The notes: generated by a model not told the origin, from the sequence alone. Counted from the first letter of the stretch, positions 21,848 through 31,142 are shown. The stretch: 64,000 bases of DNA from Bradyrhizobium elkanii USDA 76 (GCF_023278185.1 NZ_CP066356.1:4952001-5016000), one strand, 5' to 3'. Program-made: numbers and translations.

Positions 21848-23221
21848 ATGGAAACGGCCACGCTTCTATCGGTTCTCCGCGATCGGAACGTCAGAGTATG
21901 GGTCGAAGGGGACCGCCTTAAGTGCAGCGCCCCCGCTGGCGCGCTTGACGCAGAGTTACGCGCGACACTGGCCGACCGAAAACAAGAACTGCTCGCGTGG
22001 TTTCGGCAGGCGGAGACGCTGAAGAGCGGTCCGGCCGACTCCCTGCCGATCGAGCGCGAGGACGGGACAAGAGCGCTCCTGCCGACAGTTTCCAGGGAAG
22101 TTCCGCTGCCGATGATCCCGGCACAGCGTGAACGCATGAGCCGCTTCGTCAGGGAGCTCCGGAGTTGCGGTTACGACCTCGCAAGCTGTGCCGAACGTCT
22201 TGAGGTCCTTCCTCGCCTCGGCGTCAATTTCTGGCAAAGAATGCGAATGTCCTGGACTCCTCGGAAGAACGATCCGATCGACAATCTCATTACGCTCTTC
22301 ATCGATGGCCAGCAGGTGAGCGCAGACGTGATCACGAAGCAGATTTCGTCGTTCTTTGTCGATGCGGCGCTCGAAATGAGATTGGCTGAAAAAAACGGTG
22401 ACTTGTTGCAATCAAACTTCTGTTTGTTCCCGTGCTATGGGAAATACCTGGTCACCGATCAAGCCGAGAAGAACACCGCAATCAATCAAGTCATGTGGTT
22501 GTGGGGAGAGAGCTTTATGCTCGGCGGCTTTGTGAAGAGGATCCCCCGCAGGCGCGCCATTGATCTCGGAACCGGCTCCGGAGTGCACGCTATTCTGGCA
22601 AGCGACCATTCTGCGACAGTAGTGGGCGCAGACGTCAGTCCACGCGCCATCGCATTCTCCAACTTCAATGCAGCGCTAAACGAAAAGAGCAACATCGATT
22701 TTGTTACAAGCGATCTCTTCGATTCGATCGACGGGACATGTGATCTGCTGGTATGTAATCCTCCTTACGCACCGGACACTGCCGCCAAGGCAAGCGATAA
22801 TTTTTGGAGCGGTGGAATAGAAGGCACTGAGCTTCTGCGGAGGGTCGTCGAGGCTCTTCCCACGAGGTTGGATGCGGACGGAACAGCCTACATCAATGCT
22901 CTGTTTCCGAATCCTCCGGGAACGAAAATCAGGGATCATTTCGATGCTTGGCTTGAAGGCAATCTCACGGAGTGGGACGTGCTGGATCACACCTGGCCGG
23001 TGCCGGGATATCAAGATTTGTTCTCCGAGCAACCATTCCAAGGTGATATGAGCGCGTGGCGCTTTGGCGTGGTGAGTATGCGTCGATCTCGGACTGGCCG
23101 GGGTTGGTGGAACGAAGTCGCGGGCAGTGGCCTGTTCTTCCGAGAGGACGGAAGCTGCAGCGTAATCGCTGATCACGATGCCTACGGGTCACCTGCTGGA
23201 CCACCGCCGAACAACTCGTAG
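21848..23221 (+). CDS. TubC-type docking domain fused to a class I methyltransferase
   Basis: 457 aa. Residues 1-55 (ATLLSVLRDRNVRVWVEGDR...APAGALDAELRATLADRKQELLAWFR) have the pattern of the TubC N-terminal docking domain that links subunits of NRPS/PKS assembly lines. Residues 160-400 are a SAM-dependent methyltransferase with motif I AIDLGTGSGVHAILAS (237-252) and the NPPY catalytic motif (304-307) used by N-methyltransferases of the PrmC/HemK type. No NRPS or PKS gene is in the window. The gene lies inside the inverted ends of a decayed IS next to tRNA-Lys and is less GC-rich than its surroundings, so it was probably acquired. The substrate is unknown. Confidence 0.8.
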   Translation: METATLLSVLRDRNVRVWVEGDRLKCSAPAGALDAELRATLADRKQELLAWFRQAETLKSGPADSLPIEREDGTRALLPTVSREVPLPMIPAQRERMSRFVRELRSCGYDLASCAERLEVLPRLGVNFWQRMRMSWTPRKNDPIDNLITLFIDGQQVSADVITKQISSFFVDAALEMRLAEKNGDLLQSNFCLFPCYGKYLVTDQAEKNTAINQVMWLWGESFMLGGFVKRIPRRRAIDLGTGSGVHAILASDHSATVVGADVSPRAIAFSNFNAALNEKSNIDFVTSDLFDSIDGTCDLLVCNPPYAPDTAAKASDNFWSGGIEGTELLRRVVEALPTRLDADGTAYINALFPNPPGTKIRDHFDAWLEGNLTEWDVLDHTWPVPGYQDLFSEQPFQGDMSAWRFGVVSMRRSRTGRGWWNEVAGSGLFFREDGSCSVIADHDAYGSPAGPPPNNS

Positions 23222-23934
23222 GACACGGTGGAGCACAGCATCATTCCCGGCAGACGTCCGTCATGGCCTCCCCGTCCCGCAGACGGGAGACAAAGCGAAG
23301 GCGCTCTTCCATCACCGAACCCGCTTTCCAAGGCATCCACACCTCCCGCACAACAAAAGCGGAACGTGTAACCCATGTGTGCGGTACGGGACGTCACCTA
23401 TGTCTCGGGCTGCTCAAACCATTTGAGCCAAGTGGTCAGCCTGCAAAACATTCGCGAAATTTCCCTGCGGCAGTGACATCGCTCTCGTGGTGTTTGGAAG
23501 CCGGCCCGGGCCCTGGCGCCGGCTCTTCTTAATTTTATGTGAACCAAGCCACAGTTGTTCGGCGTGATCTTTAGTAGGTTTTCGGCGCTGGGGATTTCAG
23601 GGCCCAGAGGCTGGAAGAACAGGGCGCCGCCGGGACAACTCATTTCGGGCCCGGCGGCGTAATTTTTCGGGACGGTCAGAACTGCAATCCCAATGCTCGG
23701 ACCAGACGCATTCGGACGCCAACGGCTCGTTGCTCTCCCTGCCGCAGTCATAACGTTCGGCGTCGCCGGCGTCGAGCCCGCCTGCGGTTCTCCGGACCGG
23801 TCGGCGGCGCGCGTATTCCGGCATGAGCCTTGCTCTTTAGGTGGCGCAGGAAATTTCAGTGTCCCGGTTCAGGAACAAGCTGTCGCCGGATGTGTCTTTT
23901 GGAGACGAGCAGCTGGATTCATTGGGAGGTATCG
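23222..23934. other. 713 bp without a supportable gene
   Basis: It contains the right terminal repeat of the decayed IS (23367-23412). The short open frames here have no convincing start, composition or family and are left out. Confidence 0.6.
23367..23412 (-). repeat. right terminal inverted repeat of the decayed IS
   Basis: Read on the minus strand it starts CAGCCCGAGACATAGGTGAC and continues to CCCGTACC and ACATGGGTTACA, in the same order as the left end at 21262-21310. Confidence 0.55.
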
Positions 23935-24126
23935 TTGAGATACGCAGCGCCCCTACAGTCAAGGTTTGTCGTTCGGAGAGGAAGCACCGACTGGATGGTT
24001 TATGATCGGGAGCTCAAGGGGCCAGCGCAGTTGAAGAAAGACGGGCACTTCGCCGAGAAGCTGACGAAGGAACAGGCCGAACACATCAAGCAGGCGTTGA
24101 CGGACGCCCTGAAGCCGGAGCCGTAG
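23935..24126 (+). CDS. small hypothetical protein
   Basis: 63 aa, TTG start with a strong GGGAGG box 5 bases upstream (23924-23929). The sequence includes FVVRRGSTDWMVYDRELKGPA and a C-terminal helix LTKEQAEHIKQALTDALK. It looks like a small single-domain protein family frequent in Bradyrhizobium; no function is known to me. Confidence 0.6.
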   Translation: MRYAAPLQSRFVVRRGSTDWMVYDRELKGPAQLKKDGHFAEKLTKEQAEHIKQALTDALKPEP

Positions 24127-24490
24127 GCAGAGCGAGCTCGAATACCCCGATCGGTGGCGACACAAACCGCGAACAGATGACATCTGTGTTACCTCGTAAG
24201 GTATATGAACAGAGTTGGGCAGGGCGAACAAGGCGCGGCAAAACCGCGGCGCATCAGCGGAGCAAATTAGGCCGTTGCGGAATTCAGCTTTGGCCACTGG
24301 ACGTTCTGATCGGGCCAGCGTCGCCGTTGGGAGGGAACGATCGGGGAACAACTCAAGGCACATCGAAAGCCGCCCGCGTCAGAAAGGTCACCCTCGCGCC
24401 GAGGGGTGGAGCGCGACGCATGACGGCGCAAGCGCGCCGTTCAGCGCACAATTCGGAACGAACATTCGGAGCGCTGCAACACTTCAGCCG
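24127..24490. other. 364 bp without a supportable gene
   Basis: It lies between two convergent small genes. No clear gene, terminator or repeat was seen. Confidence 0.5.
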
Positions 24491-24727
24491 TCAAGCCAAC
24501 GGCAGCTCGCCCTGACCGCCTGTCCAGTCGATGATGTCGACCTGGAGCCCTCGCTTCAGCATCTCGGCTTCGAGGCTGCCGGCATGCCGTTTCCACTCGG
24601 GCGTTGCGCGGACGCGGAATCTTGGATCTTCGCCGTTGGCCTCGAATTGGTCGTCGGCTTTGAGCGCGCCGCGGACGGCTTCGTACATCATCTTCAGGCT
24701 GGCGTCGGTGAAGGCGCCGTAGTCCAT
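24491..24727 (-). CDS. small conserved hypothetical protein
   Basis: 78 aa beginning MDYGAFTDASLKMMYEAVRGAL, with GGGAGA ahead of the ATG. It contains TPEWKRHAGSLEAEMLKRG and ends DWTGGQGELPLA; it is mostly helical and charged, with no membrane segment. It lies downstream of rnz on the same strand but is separated from it by a terminator-like hairpin (24757-24788). The family is not recognised. Confidence 0.6.
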   Translation of the reverse strand: MDYGAFTDASLKMMYEAVRGALKADDQFEANGEDPRFRVRATPEWKRHAGSLEAEMLKRGLQVDIIDWTGGQGELPLA

Positions 24728-24756
24728 CGGTCGTCTCCCTTGGCACTGTGGGACGC

Positions 24757-24788
24757 AAAAGGCCGCCACGTAGTCACTCGTGGCGGCC
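24757..24788 (-). terminator. rho-independent terminator after rnz
   Basis: Perfect 10-bp stem GGCCGCCACG/CGTGGCGGCC with an 8-base loop. On the minus strand the stem is followed by TTTT (24760-24757). It lies 85 bases after the rnz stop. Confidence 0.75.
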
Positions 24789-24872
24789 TTCTGCAAGCGG
24801 CCCATCCAGACGGCCTGGGACGACGTTGCGTGAGTCGGGTTAACGAAATGTTGTTCGTGCGGCGACGCACAC

Positions 24873-25778
24873 TCAGATCGCGATGCGATCGAAGTCGATG
24901 GCTATCCGGCTGTTCGGGAAAATCCTCGTCGCCTCCGCCAGAATGTCCTCGTCCGGGTAGCGGCCGGAGATGTGCGTGAGGATGAGCTGCTTGACCCCGC
25001 TCCGCGCCGCGAGCGCGGCGGCTTCGCTGGCCGTCAAATGCCCGTAGTCGCGCGCGATGGCTGCGTCACGCTCGAGAAACGTCGCTTCGATCACCAGCAG
25101 GTCGGCGTCCCCGACGTGTTCGGCGAGCCCCGCGGTGGTTTCGGCATCACCGACGATGACGAGTTTCCTTCGTCCCTGGGCGGGGCCAAGCACCTGCTCC
25201 GGATCGATGGTGCGACCGTCGTCCAACTTCACCTGCCGTCCCTCCGCCAGCTCCCGCCGAACGGGCCCGTCGGGCACGCGCAGCGCCAGGAGCCGGTCCG
25301 GGAGGAGATGCCGGCGCATCGCGCTCTGAAACGAGAAAGCGAAGCTGTCCGTATCCCGGTGGCGGACCGCAAAACAATCGATGGTGAATTCGCCGGCGTC
25401 GAGGACTCGCCCCTCGCTCAACGGCACAAGATCAAGCGGGATCGGCGCTCTGCCCTCGCCCCAAAGGCCGGCCAGCATGCGGACGACCACATCGAGCGTG
25501 CCGGGTCCGGCATGAATCGTCATCGCATCCGAACTTTGCCGCAACCGGAGGGTCGAAAACAGCCCGGGAATGCCGAGCACATGATCGAAATGCCCGTGGG
25601 TCAGCAACAGGCGATCAAGCCGTCGAAAGCCGGCGCCACTCCGCAGCAGCTGGCGCTGCGTTCCCTCGCCGCAATCGACCAGAATACGACTGCCGGCTGC
25701 CTCGACGAGGATGCCCGGGTGATTGCGCTCGGGAGACGGCACGCTTGCCGACGTTCCCAGAAAAGTCAGCGAGAACAT
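24873..25778 (-). CDS. rnz: ribonuclease Z (tRNA 3' endonuclease), metallo-beta-lactamase fold
   Basis: Trims the 3' trailer of tRNA precursors. The 301 aa protein has the start MFSLTFLGTSASVPSPERN, the zinc motif THGHFDH, the later aspartate in VIVGDAETT, HLTASEAA, and the last zinc histidine in LILTHISGRY. The frame is open up to 25979, but the family starts at the beta-strand FSLTFLGT, so 25778 is used. A nearby substrate such as the tRNA-Lys gene encodes its own CCA, so this enzyme may act mainly on other tRNAs or other RNAs. Confidence 0.9.
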   Translation of the reverse strand: MFSLTFLGTSASVPSPERNHPGILVEAAGSRILVDCGEGTQRQLLRSGAGFRRLDRLLLTHGHFDHVLGIPGLFSTLRLRQSSDAMTIHAGPGTLDVVVRMLAGLWGEGRAPIPLDLVPLSEGRVLDAGEFTIDCFAVRHRDTDSFAFSFQSAMRRHLLPDRLLALRVPDGPVRRELAEGRQVKLDDGRTIDPEQVLGPAQGRRKLVIVGDAETTAGLAEHVGDADLLVIEATFLERDAAIARDYGHLTASEAAALAARSGVKQLILTHISGRYPDEDILAEATRIFPNSRIAIDFDRIAI

Positions 25779-25991
25779 CGCAGCACCTCGCCTTCCGACT
25801 GCCGACGGCGCCATGCCGCCGAGATCGCGCAATCTGATGGCAGCGTCGCCCGGTGTGTTCAAGCACTTCGATGCCGACGACGGTCGAGCGAGGCGTCCTG
25901 AAGCCAGCGGCTTTGAGGGCAGACCGCACCCGCGCCATCGGGATCGGTCGTCGTGACCGGCGCGCGGCGCCCTTGTCACGCCCTCAACCGG

Positions 25992-26186
25992 TCAAAGCCC
26001 CAAGCATCGAAACAGTTGCGCGAGCGCGGTGTTGGCGGATTGCGCGCGCCGTTCGACGATTTCGGCCGCAGCGGCGTAGTTGCGCGCCAGGATCTGGAGC
26101 GCGCGGCGGGCATCCGGCAGCGTGGATTGCTCCGCCATCTCTAGGCACTGATGCTCGAAATATCTGAGCTCCTCAAGTTCGGTCAT
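25992..26186 (-). CDS. small helical hypothetical protein
   Basis: 64 aa, starts MTELEELRYFEHQCLEMAEQS and is almost entirely amphipathic helix (LPDARRALQILARNYAAAAEIVERR). It resembles short orphan proteins common in Bradyrhizobium. No function is known. Confidence 0.6.
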   Translation of the reverse strand: MTELEELRYFEHQCLEMAEQSTLPDARRALQILARNYAAAAEIVERRAQSANTALAQLFRCLGL

Positions 26187-26453
26187 TCGCGAATCGTCCG
26201 ATCGGGTCCTGTAGTTTCGAACTCAGTGCGCCAGCGACCTAGTGAAAGTTTGGCAAGTTTGTTGCGGGAGCCGGGCGATCTGGTCGGAGTGTTTCTGGAT
26301 GCATGAATTGATAGTCACCGCTCCGTGACCGATGCGAGGGTGAGCCGCGCGGATCGACAACCGCGAGCAATCGTTTCACAATGCGGCGGTCTCGCTTCGC
26401 GGGCTTTGGAACACACGCGGTTGATGCGGTATCGAATTGGCTTTGTTGGACCG

Positions 26454-26672
26454 ATGAGGAAACGCGATTGGGCTTTCGTGGCGGCCTGTGTGGCAGGCGC
26501 GCTGCTGTTCGGCGTCTGGAGTTTCCAGATGGGCATCGCGTTTCATCGATCCCAGCACGGCGCGACCGACCTCTCCAGTTCGCATCGGCGGAGCCAGGAC
26601 GGCGCTTCCGCGCGCAGCCCGGCCGGGCTCCAGGCGGATGACGGCGATCAGCAGGCCGGACAGCCGCGATAG
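26454..26672 (+). CDS. possible small membrane protein
   Basis: 72 aa if started at MRKRDWAFVAACVAGALLFGV, with one membrane segment at residues 5-25 and a hydrophilic tail. An in-frame ATG lies 10 codons upstream. No family and no strong ribosome site; kept as a weak call. Confidence 0.35.
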   Translation: MRKRDWAFVAACVAGALLFGVWSFQMGIAFHRSQHGATDLSSSHRRSQDGASARSPAGLQADDGDQQAGQPR

Positions 26673-26711
26673 GCGCCGCGATCGCGCTCGTCACCGCCAC
26701 ACCGCGTCGGA

Positions 26712-27182
26712 CTAGGCCCAGGCCAGGCCTGCCATGCCGGCGGCGCCATCGTCATCCGTCTTGGCATGCGTGAGCCGCCTGCGGCGCGGACTGTCCTTGG
26801 CACGACGGTGACGAACGCCAAACCTGTGCAGCGCCATCGGCACATGTCGCATCGCGCCGCGGACGAAATCGATGGCCTGCCTGACGACGGCCACGACCGT
26901 CGCAACGCGGGTAGAGAAGCCGATCAGGAAGATCATCGAGAAGATGTCGATATAGGCCAGCACATCGCCAACCAGCATCAGCTCGGGAGGAAGCGGAATC
27001 CGGTGCCAGTAGGCGCCGATCACGATGGCAACCGGGATCAGCGCGATCAGCTTCCGCAACGTCAGCCGGTCGAGCAAGGCGGCGAGCTCAACGACCAGGA
27101 TCTGCCACAGCCAATCGCCAAGCGCGGCCGGCTTGTCGATCGTCCAAGTTTTCCATAACCGCTGCCACACCCGTTTCCCCAT
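26712..27182 (-). CDS. hypothetical membrane protein
   Basis: 156 aa. Two or three hydrophobic segments (about residues 22-60 and 68-100: LIALIPVAIVIGAYW and IDIFSMIFLIGFSTRVATVVAVV) are followed by a basic, disordered tail. No recognised domain. Confidence 0.5.
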   Translation of the reverse strand: MGKRVWQRLWKTWTIDKPAALGDWLWQILVVELAALLDRLTLRKLIALIPVAIVIGAYWHRIPLPPELMLVGDVLAYIDIFSMIFLIGFSTRVATVVAVVRQAIDFVRGAMRHVPMALHRFGVRHRRAKDSPRRRRLTHAKTDDDGAAGMAGLAWA

Positions 27183-27217
27183 CGCAGGGCCCGCCCCCTT
27201 GCGCGCATGACCGAGCG

Positions 27218-27382
27218 CTACGGCTTCGACGACGCCTCGCTGCCGCTGCCCTCGTCTGCGGCGTCTTGCGCATCAGCCGGATCGGCCGATGGAAAGATGC
27301 GCTCATAGTTCGCTCGCGCCTCGCGGATCAGGCGCGCGCGCTCGCGTTCGGACTTCGAGATGAACCTGATGATCTCGCCCAT
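27218..27382 (-). CDS. small hypothetical protein
   Basis: 54 aa beginning MGEIIRFISKSERERARLIREARANYE, a charged helix followed by an Asp/Ala/Ser-rich tail. The start at 27382 is preferred to the one 10 codons upstream because the helix begins there. It is similar to short genus-level orphans. Confidence 0.5.
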   Translation of the reverse strand: MGEIIRFISKSERERARLIREARANYERIFPSADPADAQDAADEGSGSEASSKP

Positions 27383-27470
27383 ATTCGCTCCAAGGCAGAA
27401 ATGATGATCCAACCGTCAGCTATGCAACCATCGTGCCCGACGGTCGCTTGGCCCGACCTCCTCGCACCGC

Positions 27471-27731
27471 TCAGCGGAACGCCCGCGGCGCCACCCGCTG
27501 CTGGCTGAAGGCAACGCGCGGATTGATGCCGCAATAGGCGTCGCGGCCCGACGCGGATGCCTGGCACTGCTGATAGGTCTGGTAGCCGCAATAGCCGGGA
27601 TATCCCTCCTGCCGGCCCTGGATGCACCAGGGATAATCATAGGGATCGGCCGCCGCAGGCGACGCGGAACCGACAATCCAGCTCGTTCCGAGCGCCGCGA
27701 ACGCCAGAATTGCCCAATTCGTCCTGCGCAT
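27471..27731 (-). CDS. DUF3551 family secreted protein
   Basis: 86 aa. A signal peptide (MRRTNWAILAFAALGTSWIVG to about residue 29) is followed by the DUF3551 pattern: YPWCIQG, GYPGYCGYQTYQQCQAS and DAYCGINP, with four cysteines that probably form two disulfides. It is a small periplasmic or secreted protein of unknown function, often present in many copies in Bradyrhizobium genomes. Confidence 0.85.
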   Translation of the reverse strand: MRRTNWAILAFAALGTSWIVGSASPAAADPYDYPWCIQGRQEGYPGYCGYQTYQQCQASASGRDAYCGINPRVAFSQQRVAPRAFR

Positions 27732-28070
27732 GATCGTGTTTCCTTGCTCCATCGGCACCCAGCCGCTGATCTAGGTACGCCGGCAAGATCTGCGAGGTTT
27801 CCGGGCACCGCCTCAAGAAGCTGTGACGATGGCTCCAAGCCCGGTCGCGGCACGGTGAGGACCGGCTGACCGGTCATCGGCCCTCGCGGCCTCCAGACCC
27901 GCCGGCCTGCTGCCCGCCGGGCCGCCCAGCGCATGTAGTTAACCGACGCCTAATCGGGGATGCGCGGTTGAAATGTGCGACTTAAGCGCGCCGCAAGGCA
28001 GCTGCCCTAGTCTCCCGCGCGGCTCAATGGACGACGACACCCGGAGGGGCTCGTCGCACGGGGGATAATC

Positions 28071-28862
28071 ATGCGCAGCGCGCTCATTGCTTCAATGATC
28101 CTGTCACTTGCGGCCGGTCCGGCCGTTGCCGGACCACGAATGTCGGGGCCGTCCGAGGCGGCGCCGGGCAGCGTCGAGAAATATCGCGGCTACGTCTTCG
28201 ATCTCTCCGAGAACGCCGACCGTAAGGACGTCACCAGCATCGCCGACATGGTCCGCCGCCAGCTCGACGTCGTGGAAACCGCGGGCTTCAGCCCGAAGGT
28301 GTTGCAGTTCTTCCATCGCGTGCCGATCGTTGCGAGCGAGATGGCGTGTCTCGACGAAGGCGCGGCGGCGGCCTGCTATGGCTTGACGCCGCCGGAATGG
28401 GACCGCGGCGCGACGCGCGACGTCACCATCTGGGATCACGACAAGCAGCAATGGACCAATTCGGATCCGCTCGCGCTTGCGCTCGATTCCGGCATCGGCA
28501 TCATCAGGATGCGTCCGAACATGATGCGTTACGCGAAGGAGCCGGTGCTGCTGCACGAATTCCTTCATGCCTATCACGCCCGGCTGATGCCGAACGGCTA
28601 TGAGAACAAGGGCATCAAGGCTTTCCTCAGCCAGGCCAAATCGAAGGAGCTGTTCGCCAAGGAGGCCTACGCGTTGAAGAACCAGCAGGAGTTCTTCGCG
28701 GTGACGGCGAGCATCTTTCTGGCCGGCAAGGATTCCGAGCACGAACCCTATACGCGCGCCACGCTCAAGGAGAAGATGCCGGACTACTACAAATATCTCG
28801 TCGGCCTGTTCGGCGCCGATCCCGAGGAAACCAGCGTCACGCCGGTCGCATCGGCCGACTGA
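28071..28862 (+). CDS. secreted HExxH metallopeptidase-like protein
   Basis: 263 aa. A signal peptide (about residues 1-20, AGPAVAGP) is followed by a domain with the zinc motif LLHEFLHAYH (about 163-172) and, about 40 residues later, NQQEFFAVTASIFLAG, whose glutamate fits the third zinc ligand of gluzincins. The EFFA element recalls MtfA-like and lethal-factor-like peptidases. It is predicted to act in the periplasm or outside. A strong bidirectional terminator follows. Confidence 0.7.
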   Translation: MRSALIASMILSLAAGPAVAGPRMSGPSEAAPGSVEKYRGYVFDLSENADRKDVTSIADMVRRQLDVVETAGFSPKVLQFFHRVPIVASEMACLDEGAAAACYGLTPPEWDRGATRDVTIWDHDKQQWTNSDPLALALDSGIGIIRMRPNMMRYAKEPVLLHEFLHAYHARLMPNGYENKGIKAFLSQAKSKELFAKEAYALKNQQEFFAVTASIFLAGKDSEHEPYTRATLKEKMPDYYKYLVGLFGADPEETSVTPVASAD

Positions 28863-28871
28863 CCCACAAAA

Positions 28872-28910
28872 AAACGAGGCCCGGTGTGCCTAGGAGACCG
28901 GGCCTCGTTT
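28872..28910. terminator. bidirectional rho-independent terminator
   Basis: 14-bp stem AAACGAGGCCCGGT/ACCGGGCCTCGTTT around an 11-base loop, with an A-run on the left and T-run on the right, so it can end transcripts from both the peptidase-like gene (plus) and the dehydrogenase gene (minus). Confidence 0.88.
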
Positions 28911-29009
28911 CTGATGTCCCCCGCCTCGTGGCGGATCAGGTGTTGTCGATACGCGACCTTGTCCGCGCGATCCATCCCGGATGATTACGGGGTCAGGCGC
29001 GCGCCGGCC

Positions 29010-29861
29010 TCACTTGCTGTAGCTGTAGAACCCCTGCCCGGTCTTGCGGCCGAGATGGCCGGCATCGACCATCTCCTTCAGCAGCGGCGCCGGCCGGTAT
29101 TTGGGGTCGTTGAAGCCGGTGTAGAACACCTCCATCACCGACAGCATGGTGTCGAGCCCGATCAGATCGGCAAGCGCGAGCGGCCCGATCGGATGATTGC
29201 AGCCGAGCTTCATGCCGGCATCGATCTCCTCGGCGGTCGCAATGCCTTCCTGCAGCGCGAAGATCGCCTCGTTGATCATCGGGCACAGGATGCGGTTCAC
29301 CGCAAAGCCGGGGCTGTTCTTCGCCGTGATCGCGACCTTGCCGACCCGCTTGGCGAAGGCTTCGGCCTTGGCGACGGTGTCGTCGGAGGTCTGCAAGCCC
29401 CGGATCAATTCCAGCAGCGCCATCACCGGCACCGGATTGAAGAAATGCATCCCGATGAAGCGGTCGGGACGATCGGTCGAGGCCGCAAGGCGAGTGATCG
29501 AGATCGACGAGGTGTTGGTTGCGACCAGCGCGCTCGGCTTCAGCCCCGCACAGAGATCCTTCAGGATCTTGATCTTCAGCTCCTCGTTCTCGGTCGCGGC
29601 TTCGATCACGAGATCGCAGGCGGCGAGCTTGGCCTTGTCGGTGGTCGCGTTGATGCGCCCGAGCGTCGCGTCGCGGTCGGCCGCGGTCATCTTCTCCTTG
29701 GCGACAAGCCGATCGAGACTGCTCCCGACCGTTTTCAGGCCGCGCTGGACCGCCGCGTCGGAGATATCCACCATGGTCACGCCGAGGCCTGCCGCCGCGC
29801 AGATCTGCGCGATGCCGTTACCCATGGTCCCGGCGCCGATAATGCCAACCGTCTCAATCAT
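29010..29861 (-). CDS. 3-hydroxybutyryl-CoA dehydrogenase
   Basis: Oxidises L-3-hydroxyacyl-CoA with NAD, in butyrate/PHB-linked or aromatic acid catabolism. Visible features are the Rossmann start [21 protein letters not shown], the central [15 protein letters not shown] with the catalytic histidine, [18 protein letters not shown], and the C-terminal [16 protein letters not shown]. The length is typical for the single-domain-pair enzyme (about 283 aa). Names used for this family include hbd, mmgB and paaH; context does not decide between them. Confidence 0.93.
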   Translation of the reverse strand: MIETVGIIGAGTMGNGIAQICAAAGLGVTMVDISDAAVQRGLKTVGSSLDRLVAKEKMTAADRDATLGRINATTDKAKLAACDLVIEAATENEELKIKILKDLCAGLKPSALVATNTSSISITRLAASTDRPDRFIGMHFFNPVPVMALLELIRGLQTSDDTVAKAEAFAKRVGKVAITAKNSPGFAVNRILCPMINEAIFALQEGIATAEEIDAGMKLGCNHPIGPLALADLIGLDTMLSVMEVFYTGFNDPKYRPAPLLKEMVDAGHLGRKTGQGFYSYSK

Positions 29862-29998
29862 CGCGTTCGTCCTTCGTCGCTTGCGCGGCCGCGCGGCCGC
29901 ATCGTCAAAAACGGCGGACCGGAGGGGTCCGCGGATGGCGCATGAATAGCAGTCCGGCCGCGCGGCCGATACAGTGGAAGCCGGTATTACGGTGGGGT

Positions 29999-30190
29999 CT
30001 ATTCGGGGCGCGGCGGGTGCGGCCGCCGTGGCGGAACGGCTGGCCGCGGCGGCAATTGGGTGCGCGGTGGTTCGGCCGCACGCGACGGTTCGAGCACGCG
30101 GTTAAGTCGTACGATCCACCAGGCCAGCCGCCCGTAGCTGCGGCGCAGCGCCGATCCGAATCCCTCGTCGATGTCCTGATCACGATCCAT
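29999..30190 (-). CDS. possible small basic protein
   Basis: 63 aa, starts [35 protein letters not shown], then a Pro/Arg-rich tail. Longer starts at 30211 and 30253 are in frame. The composition of the first half looks like a real protein, but no family is recognised. Confidence 0.4.
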   Translation of the reverse strand: MDRDQDIDEGFGSALRRSYGRLAWWIVRLNRVLEPSRAAEPPRTQLPPRPAVPPRRPHPPRPE

Positions 30191-30434
30191 ACCCCTATCG
30201 TTAACGTGCATCCTTGAAGGAACGGTGAGCGCCATCACGTGCAGCGCCGCCAATCGTTAGCAACCTGGCAACCATCGACGCGCCGGCAGCACGCGGGTGC
30301 CGGTAGTCTCCCGGATTGCACCGGGAAGTCTCCGCGCTGCAACATCACAATGCCGGTCCGACTCGCATTTTGTTGATCGAATTTTCCGCCGAGCGCCGCG
30401 ACATAAGGACATTAGACGGACGAGGGCTACGCCC

Positions 30435-30584
30435 ATGCTTGCCGAGAAATTCATTCTGTTGCTCGAGACATTGCTTAACGGCCAGACCCATTCCGACGGA
30501 AGTCCCCGCGTGGTGAGCACCTCGCCCCACATTCCGGTCAAGCTTCCCGGTGGAAGCCAATCGCAAGGCAGCCTGCCTCGCTAG
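30435..30584 (+). CDS. small conserved hypothetical protein
   Basis: 49 aa: MLAEKFILLLETLLNGQT, then SDGSPRVVSTSPHIPVKLP. This pattern (short amphipathic helix, then SDGSPRVVSTSPH) recurs in Bradyrhizobium in my recollection. No function is known. Confidence 0.6.
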   Translation: MLAEKFILLLETLLNGQTHSDGSPRVVSTSPHIPVKLPGGSQSQGSLPR

Positions 30585-30798
30585 GCTCCTGCTGCCGGCA
30601 GGTTAGGTCGCCGCGAGACTTTCAAGGGCGTCGCAGCCACGTCGCTGCGGAATGCTGGTCGCGACGTTTGCCTCCGCCAGTTTTTCCTGTCGTGACGCAC
30701 GAAGCCATTTGGCCGGCGCAATCCCTCGCCCGTGATCCAGCTCATAGGTGGTGAAGTCGACCCACGCTACACCGCTCCGGCAACGACGTGGTGCCGCC

Positions 30799-31014
30799 AT
30801 GGACGATAAGACCGACAGCAAGACCGATTTCGGAAGCATCGCCGTCGCAATCTGCGTCGCCGCCTACATCGCGATCATGCTGGCATATCTCGCCCAATAC
30901 GATCTCGGCCTGACCGCCGCGCAGACGCGTCATCTCTCCATGCTGGCAGCGCTGTTCCTCGCGCTGCCGGTCGCGCTGGATTTGCTGCGCACCGGACCCC
31001 ACGACGCCCGCTGA
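30799..31014 (+). CDS. small membrane protein
   Basis: 71 aa beginning MDDKTDSKTDFGSIAVAICVAAY, with two hydrophobic segments (about residues 12-34 and 45-63). No recognised family; the hydrophobic pattern and start support a real gene. Confidence 0.5.
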   Translation: MDDKTDSKTDFGSIAVAICVAAYIAIMLAYLAQYDLGLTAAQTRHLSMLAALFLALPVALDLLRTGPHDAR

Positions 31015-31142
31015 CGCGGGCACGAACGCGCCTGCCGCCGCCAATCTCCCCCGCCGCAAACATGCCTGCGCAACATAGCGCTAGGTGAAGCGACGCGAAT
31101 CAGCGTTAGTTTGCAACTGATCGCTTCGTGGGATTTGGCGGC

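Larger units (their letters stand above)
21262..23412. mobile_element. decayed IS481-like element carrying a methyltransferase gene
   Basis: Imperfect terminal inverted repeats of about 48 bases face each other at 21262-21310 and 23367-23412. Both read, from outside in, CAGCCCG, GACAT, GGT, AC, CGTACC and ACATGGGT. Just inside the left end is the 3' end of a transposase on the minus strand; the rest of the transposase is missing and a TubC-methyltransferase gene on the plus strand fills the interior. The simplest reading is a dead IS that carried, or was invaded by, a passenger gene. Confidence 0.55.
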
